Of a stretch of 62,779 nucleotides of DNA, positions 59,407 through 62,779 are shown in pieces. The number at the start of each line of letters is the position of its first letter. The first letter of the stretch is position 1. Source of the DNA: Bacteroidales bacterium (GTDB lineage: Bacteria; Bacteroidota; Bacteroidia; Bacteroidales; P3); contig JAIKVZ010000030.1 of NCBI GenBank assembly GCA_024685285.1, positions 1 through 62,779 of the forward strand, given 5' to 3'. Position numbers and translations under genes: made by a program. The notes below the pieces were generated by a model. The model worked only from the letters and a program-made list of their open reading frames with translations. It did no database searches and was not told the DNA's origin.

Positions 59407-59943
59407 CTATTTGATTATCCTGTAGTAGTCCGGTTTACGTGGTTTTGCGGGCTTGGGTGGCGCGGCGGCATAGCCCAAAGCCAAAGCTCCCACACCCATC
59501 AATCCCTGCGGCAGGCCAAGTTGGGCCATTATAGCCTCGCCCTCTGGGGTGGCGAACATCTCGCGCTCGCGGTTAATCCAGCACGAGCCCAACCCTATGG
59601 CGTGAGCTGCCAACATCATGGTGCCAAGCACCAAGGTGCCGTTGGCAAACCCGTTGGGGTTCTGTTCCGGCTTTGGAGCGAACACCAGCACTATGGTCGG
59701 AGCGCCGTAGAAGGGGTCGTGGTCGGGTCCCGAGGCCGAGAAAGTGGCATTGAAGCGACGCAAACGGTCGCACATTTCGGGGTTCTGTACAGCTACAATA
59801 TAGGGGTCTTGCAAACCGTGGCCCGTAGGGGCATAGGTCCCGGCCTCGAGCACTGCGCGGAGTTCCTCGTCGGTAATCTGGCGGGGCTCGTAGGCTCTTA
59901 TGCTGCGGCGCTCGCGAATAAGATCAAGCATGGCGTTGTTCAT
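59407..59943 (-). CDS. Nitroreductase-family FMN oxidoreductase
   Basis: A 178-residue flavoprotein of the nitroreductase fold. The N-terminal RERRSIRAYEPRQITDEELRAVLEAGTYAPTGHGLQ contains the FMN-phosphate Arg pair; AHAIGLGSCWI and LGLPQGLMGVGALALGYA are typical of the family. It reduces quinones, nitroaromatics or other acceptors with NAD(P)H; the natural substrate is unknown. Overlaps the DUF308 gene upstream by ATGA. Confidence 0.92.
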   Translation of the reverse strand: MNNAMLDLIRERRSIRAYEPRQITDEELRAVLEAGTYAPTGHGLQDPYIVAVQNPEMCDRLRRFNATFSASGPDHDPFYGAPTIVLVFAPKPEQNPNGFANGTLVLGTMMLAAHAIGLGSCWINREREMFATPEGEAIMAQLGLPQGLMGVGALALGYAAAPPKPAKPRKPDYYRIIK

Positions 59944-60563
59944 TGTTTGTCCTCCTCTATCACTTGGGCATCTTCAAAGCTATTGCTGCCGACGGTGTGC
60001 TGACCCATCTCCTCCTTGATGCGGTTGAGAAAGCGTTCTACCTTTCCCAACCCTGTGGCAGCCAATATGTTGTTGAAACTAATAATCAAGCAGCCAATAC
60101 CTATCAAAACACTGATTGTGACCACCCCGGCAACCGGTTTAATCATGGCGCACACGCCAATGAGAGCGGCACCGATGCCCATTCCGAGCAGCCAAGTCCA
60201 GTTGCGCGAACCTGCACGGCGGTAGTTGATAGAACGCACTATGGCACTCAGGCCTTCGCAAAGCATAAACACACCCACCACAATGGCCATACTGTCGGGA
60301 CGAAGCAGAAAGGTTATGCCCAGGGCCACCTCGGCAATGGCCGAAAGCAGCTGTATGGTGTTGGCCGGCAGCAACTGCGCCGAGCGCAGCCACATAACGA
60401 AGGTGAGCACTCCAATGAGTATCAGTACGCCTCCGGCGAAATATGAGAGCACGCTCACTGTGAGGCCAGGCACTGCCAAGCACAACACACCTGCGGCGGC
60501 AAATCCAATGGCTCGCCACACAAACGAACTCTTCTTATTAATTCTGATTTTGTCGTTATTCAT
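59940..60563 (-). CDS. DUF308 (HdeD-like) membrane protein
   Basis: A 207-residue inner-membrane protein with six predicted helices in pairs (FVWRAIGFAAAGVLCLAVPGL, YFAGGVLILIGVLTFVMWL, SAIAEVALGITFLLRP, VVGVFMLCEGLSAIVRSI, LLGMGIGAALIGVCAMI, ISVLIGIGCLIISFNNI). This matches DUF308/HdeD, a family linked to acid stress in enterobacteria. The start at 60563 (MNNDKIRINKK) is preferred over 60623, which lies upstream of the promoter box. Co-transcribed with the nitroreductase. Confidence 0.88.
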   Translation of the reverse strand: MNNDKIRINKKSSFVWRAIGFAAAGVLCLAVPGLTVSVLSYFAGGVLILIGVLTFVMWLRSAQLLPANTIQLLSAIAEVALGITFLLRPDSMAIVVGVFMLCEGLSAIVRSINYRRAGSRNWTWLLGMGIGAALIGVCAMIKPVAGVVTISVLIGIGCLIISFNNILAATGLGKVERFLNRIKEEMGQHTVGSNSFEDAQVIEEDKQ

Positions 60564-60591
60564 ATCCTTGTGGATTGATTGTAATTTTTTG

Positions 60592-60624
60592 CAAAGATAC
60601 ATATTTTTTTTAGATACGTGCAAA
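60592..60624 (-). promoter_or_regulatory. Promoter of DUF308-nitroreductase
   Basis: Minus-strand TTTG (60621-60624), 21 bp, TATCTTTG (60592-60599), 28 bp before the ATG. Confidence 0.65.
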
Positions 60625-60625
60625 A

Positions 60626-60633
60626 TATTTTTG
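60626..60633 (+). promoter_or_regulatory. Promoter -7 box for the NUDIX gene
   Basis: TATTTTTG at 60626-60633, 21 bp before the ATG; directly abuts the opposing promoter's -33. Confidence 0.5.
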
Positions 60634-60654
60634 CCGCGTCGGCGTTTTTAGGTT

Positions 60655-61131
60655 ATGAGACAGACAACACTGTGCTATATCGACGACGGTCAGCGATACC
60701 TTATGCTGCACCGTGTGAAAAAGGCCAACGACGCTTCGCATGAGAAATGGATTGGCGTGGGTGGAAAGTGCGAGGCCAACGAAAGCCCAGATGAGTGTAT
60801 GGTGCGCGAGGTGCGCGAAGAGACCGGGATTGAGGTGACACGCTGGCGCTACCGCGGCATTGTAACTTTCATATCTAACACCTGGCCCAACGAGTATATG
60901 CACCTCTTCACCGCCACCGAGTGGCGTGGCCGCGTGGGCGATTGCGACGAGGGCGATTTGGCTTGGGTGGACAAAAAGCGTCTCGAAGAGCTCAACCTTT
61001 GGCAAGGCGATAGGCTTTTTCTGCGTCTTCTGCTTGACGACGGTGCCCCCTTCTTTTCCATGAAATTGGTCTATGTCGACGACAACCTTGTTGAAGCCAA
61101 AATAGACGGACACCCTGTGCCGCTACCGTGA
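60655..61131 (+). CDS. NUDIX hydrolase (8-oxo-dGTP diphosphatase type)
   Basis: A 158-residue NUDIX enzyme. The Nudix box GGKCEANESPDECMVREVREETGIEV fits GX5EX7REUXEEXGU. The N-terminal RQTTLCYIDDGQRYLMLHRVKKAND and WIGVGGKCE resemble MutT/YjhB enzymes that remove oxidised dGTP. Substrate is inferred. It is monocistronic and ends at a strong bidirectional terminator. Confidence 0.93.
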   Translation: MRQTTLCYIDDGQRYLMLHRVKKANDASHEKWIGVGGKCEANESPDECMVREVREETGIEVTRWRYRGIVTFISNTWPNEYMHLFTATEWRGRVGDCDEGDLAWVDKKRLEELNLWQGDRLFLRLLLDDGAPFFSMKLVYVDDNLVEAKIDGHPVPLP

Positions 61132-61142
61132 GACGAGAGACA

Positions 61143-61178
61143 GATGAGGCCGCAGCAGAGCTGCGGCCTCATCTTTTT
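61143..61178. terminator. Strong terminator between the NUDIX and M16 genes
   Basis: Perfect 13-bp stem GATGAGGCCGCAG (61143-61155) / CTGCGGCCTCATC (61161-61173), CAGAG loop, then TTTTT. Confidence 0.93.
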
Positions 61179-61197
61179 ATCAAATCGGCATTATCGT

Positions 61198-62779
61198 TCA
61201 ATAGCCGAATATCTCATCCAGTGTAAGTTTCTTAACTTTGCCGAACTTAGCCAGGCGGTTGAAGTCGATTTCACTCTCCTTGCCGAGCACGAGGTAGCTC
61301 TTCTTCTGGCCCTTTATATACTGCTTCTGGAAGTTGGTGAGGTCATTCATGGTCATCTTCTGGTAGGCGGCGAAGTTCTGCTTGTTGAGAGGTTCTTTCA
61401 GACCAAGTTTTTCACAGTATAGATAGTTGCTGATGATGGCGAACTTGGTGGTACGTTTGGTGCGGCTGCCAGCAATAAGGGCATCCTTGGCCAGCTTGAA
61501 GTTGGCTTCGGCCACAGGCATATCGTTGAAGAGTTCCTCGTAGGCGTCGAGGGCATCGAACAGTTTGTCGGTCTGGGTGATGATATTGGCGTTGTTGTAG
61601 AACCAGCCGTCCTTACGGTTTCTATAGGTGTAATAGCTGCTGGCGCTGTAGGCGAGGCTGCGTTTCTCGCGCATCTCCTGGAATACGATGGCGTTCATCG
61701 AGCCTCCGAAGTACTCGTTGAAGAGGTTCACCTTCGGCACGAGCGGAGTGCTGAACTGCTCGCCGCGGAAGTATTCGGTGAGGTAGACGTTCTTGGCGTC
61801 ATAGTTCACAAAGAGCACCTCGTTCTCGTTGGTAGCCTGGGGCTGGTACACTTTGTTGGCGGGCACCTCCTTGGTGGGTTTCACCTTGTGGATGCGGTCG
61901 ACAGCGGCGGCGGCTTCCTTGATGGTCAGCGGGCCATAGTAGAGCACGCGGTGCTTGTAGTTGAACAGGTTGTGGATGGCGTCGGTAAGCTGCTTGGCGG
62001 TGTAGCTGCGCAACTTAGCGTCGCTCTCGTTGTTCTCCTTAATATATTCCTCGCCGTAGATACCATAGGTGTTCAGGGCGCGGAAAGCGGCACGCTGGTT
62101 GGTCTTGTTGTCGGTGCGGCTCTTGATGAGGCGTCCCACAAGCATCGAGAGAGCTTCGTCGTTGGGCTGGCAGCCGGCCATAATCTCCTCCACCAGGGTC
62201 ATGGCCTTCTCCATATTCTCGGCCAAGCCGCTGATGCTAACGACGATGGTCTCGCTACCCACGCTAAGGTTCCACGAGCAAGCCAGCTTGTAGAACTCTT
62301 CCTGCAGCTGCTCGGCGGTGTGCTTGTCGGTGTTGAGGTACTCCACCAGGTCGGCGGCCAGGTCGATGGTCTTGTCGGCCGAGCTGCCGAAATCGAAGTA
62401 GTACTGCAGGTTGAAGGTGCCGTTTTCGACGTTCTTCACGTAAAGCACCTCGCTGCCGTTGGCGGTCTTGCCCTTCTGTAGGTCTTTTTTGAAGTTGACG
62501 AAGACGGGCTGGATGGGCTTGGCTTTGGCGGCGTCGGCTTTCACCTGAGCCAGGAAAGCGCTCTCGTTGTCGCGGCTCACGCTGATGGGCGTTATGGCGG
62601 GCTTGACCACTTTGGACACTGGATCGGGGGCATCTTGATGCTTGTAAACAATGACGTAATTGTTATCCTTGCAAATACGATTAGCAAAGTCAATGATATC
62701 TTTCTTTGTAATCTTTGCGAGCTCGTTAATCTCGTTGCACACATCGCCCCAATTCTGGTGCTGCACAAAGGCGTATGCC
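61198..62779 (-). CDS. M16 family metallopeptidase, C-terminal part (partial at window edge)
   Basis: The last 527 residues of a larger pitrilysin-type protein; the frame stays open through 62778, so the start lies outside. Two M16-like lobes are seen: one with VLYVKNVENGTFNLQYYFDFGSSADK, and a C-terminal one with STPLVPKVNLFNEYFGGSMNAIVFQEMREKRSLAYSASSYY, the R/Y segment that closes the active site. The zinc motif (HXXEH) must be in the missing N-terminal half. Likely a periplasmic or surface peptidase. It ends at the bidirectional terminator shared with the NUDIX gene. Confidence 0.92.
   Translation of the reverse strand, partial: AYAFVQHQNWGDVCNEINELAKITKKDIIDFANRICKDNNYVIVYKHQDAPDPVSKVVKPAITPISVSRDNESAFLAQVKADAAKAKPIQPVFVNFKKDLQKGKTANGSEVLYVKNVENGTFNLQYYFDFGSSADKTIDLAADLVEYLNTDKHTAEQLQEEFYKLACSWNLSVGSETIVVSISGLAENMEKAMTLVEEIMAGCQPNDEALSMLVGRLIKSRTDNKTNQRAAFRALNTYGIYGEEYIKENNESDAKLRSYTAKQLTDAIHNLFNYKHRVLYYGPLTIKEAAAAVDRIHKVKPTKEVPANKVYQPQATNENEVLFVNYDAKNVYLTEYFRGEQFSTPLVPKVNLFNEYFGGSMNAIVFQEMREKRSLAYSASSYYTYRNRKDGWFYNNANIITQTDKLFDALDAYEELFNDMPVAEANFKLAKDALIAGSRTKRTTKFAIISNYLYCEKLGLKEPLNKQNFAAYQKMTMNDLTNFQKQYIKGQKKSYLVLGKESEIDFNRLAKFGKVKKLTLDEIFGY

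Overview
The window is a gene-dense chromosomal segment of a Bacteroidota bacterium, most likely order Bacteroidales. The evidence is the gene families (DUF1573, DUF3078, DUF4270, DUF4271, DUF4296 and DUF4301 families, BspA-type LRR protein, C25 gingipain-like protease, PorV/PorQ-like barrel, PorE-like proteins), the fused SecDF, the phylum-specific promoter (TTTG, about 19-20 bp, TAnnTTTG) and the absence of Shine-Dalgarno-like starts. Several predicted exported proteins end in type IX secretion (T9SS) sorting domains, so the organism should have a T9SS; this argues against Bacteroides itself. The genus cannot be fixed from the sequence. No rRNA, IS element, prophage or CRISPR array is visible; there is one tRNA gene.

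Layout. 0-7.4 kb (plus): end of an unidentified gene, DUF1573 protein, PLP aminotransferase, T9SS cargo protein, GreA-like protein, then overlapping aspS-menA-menG. 7.5-15.3 kb (minus): YitT / glycosyltransferase / small secreted protein / OmpA-like propeller protein operon, an acyl-CoA thioesterase and a two-component system. 15.5-24 kb: a structured RNA leader ahead of a BspA-like LRR protein, small lipoproteins, recX-DUF3078, and a plus operon (starch-synthase-like, DUF4270, MORN, Maf). 24.3-29.9 kb (minus): sufC-sufD-PorE-like-ABC exporter-tRNA-Val. 30-31.9 kb: SAM hydrolase-type protein, then greA-HIT. 31.9-45.6 kb (minus): one long cluster of secDF, a small membrane protein, a TonB-type receptor, a 1686-residue T9SS cargo protein and a PorV-like barrel. 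45.7-62.8 kb: radC, a peptidylprolyl isomerase-pheS-folB operon, lipoprotein-DUF4301, lemA-TPM, an isolated 45-codon gene, the C25 protease-DUF4271-hemD-rnpA-yidD operon, acyl-ACP thioesterase, nitroreductase-DUF308, NUDIX and the end of an M16 peptidase.

Two themes stand out. The first is export to the cell surface. SecDF moves proteins across the inner membrane; the PorV-like barrel, the PorE-like proteins and at least four CTD-bearing cargo proteins point to T9SS; the secDF/TonB receptor/giant cargo/PorV cluster looks like a dedicated, uncharacterised surface module. The second is a family of intergenic repeats: eight arrays of 2-4 copies of an 11-bp unit (CCGACCTTAAC type), all lying downstream of genes and mostly between convergent genes. 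Other points worth a second look are a ~260-nt structured RNA that ends in a terminator just before the LRR gene, heptamer repeats inside menG, a shortened SufD, and face-to-face promoters at 48.74 kb.
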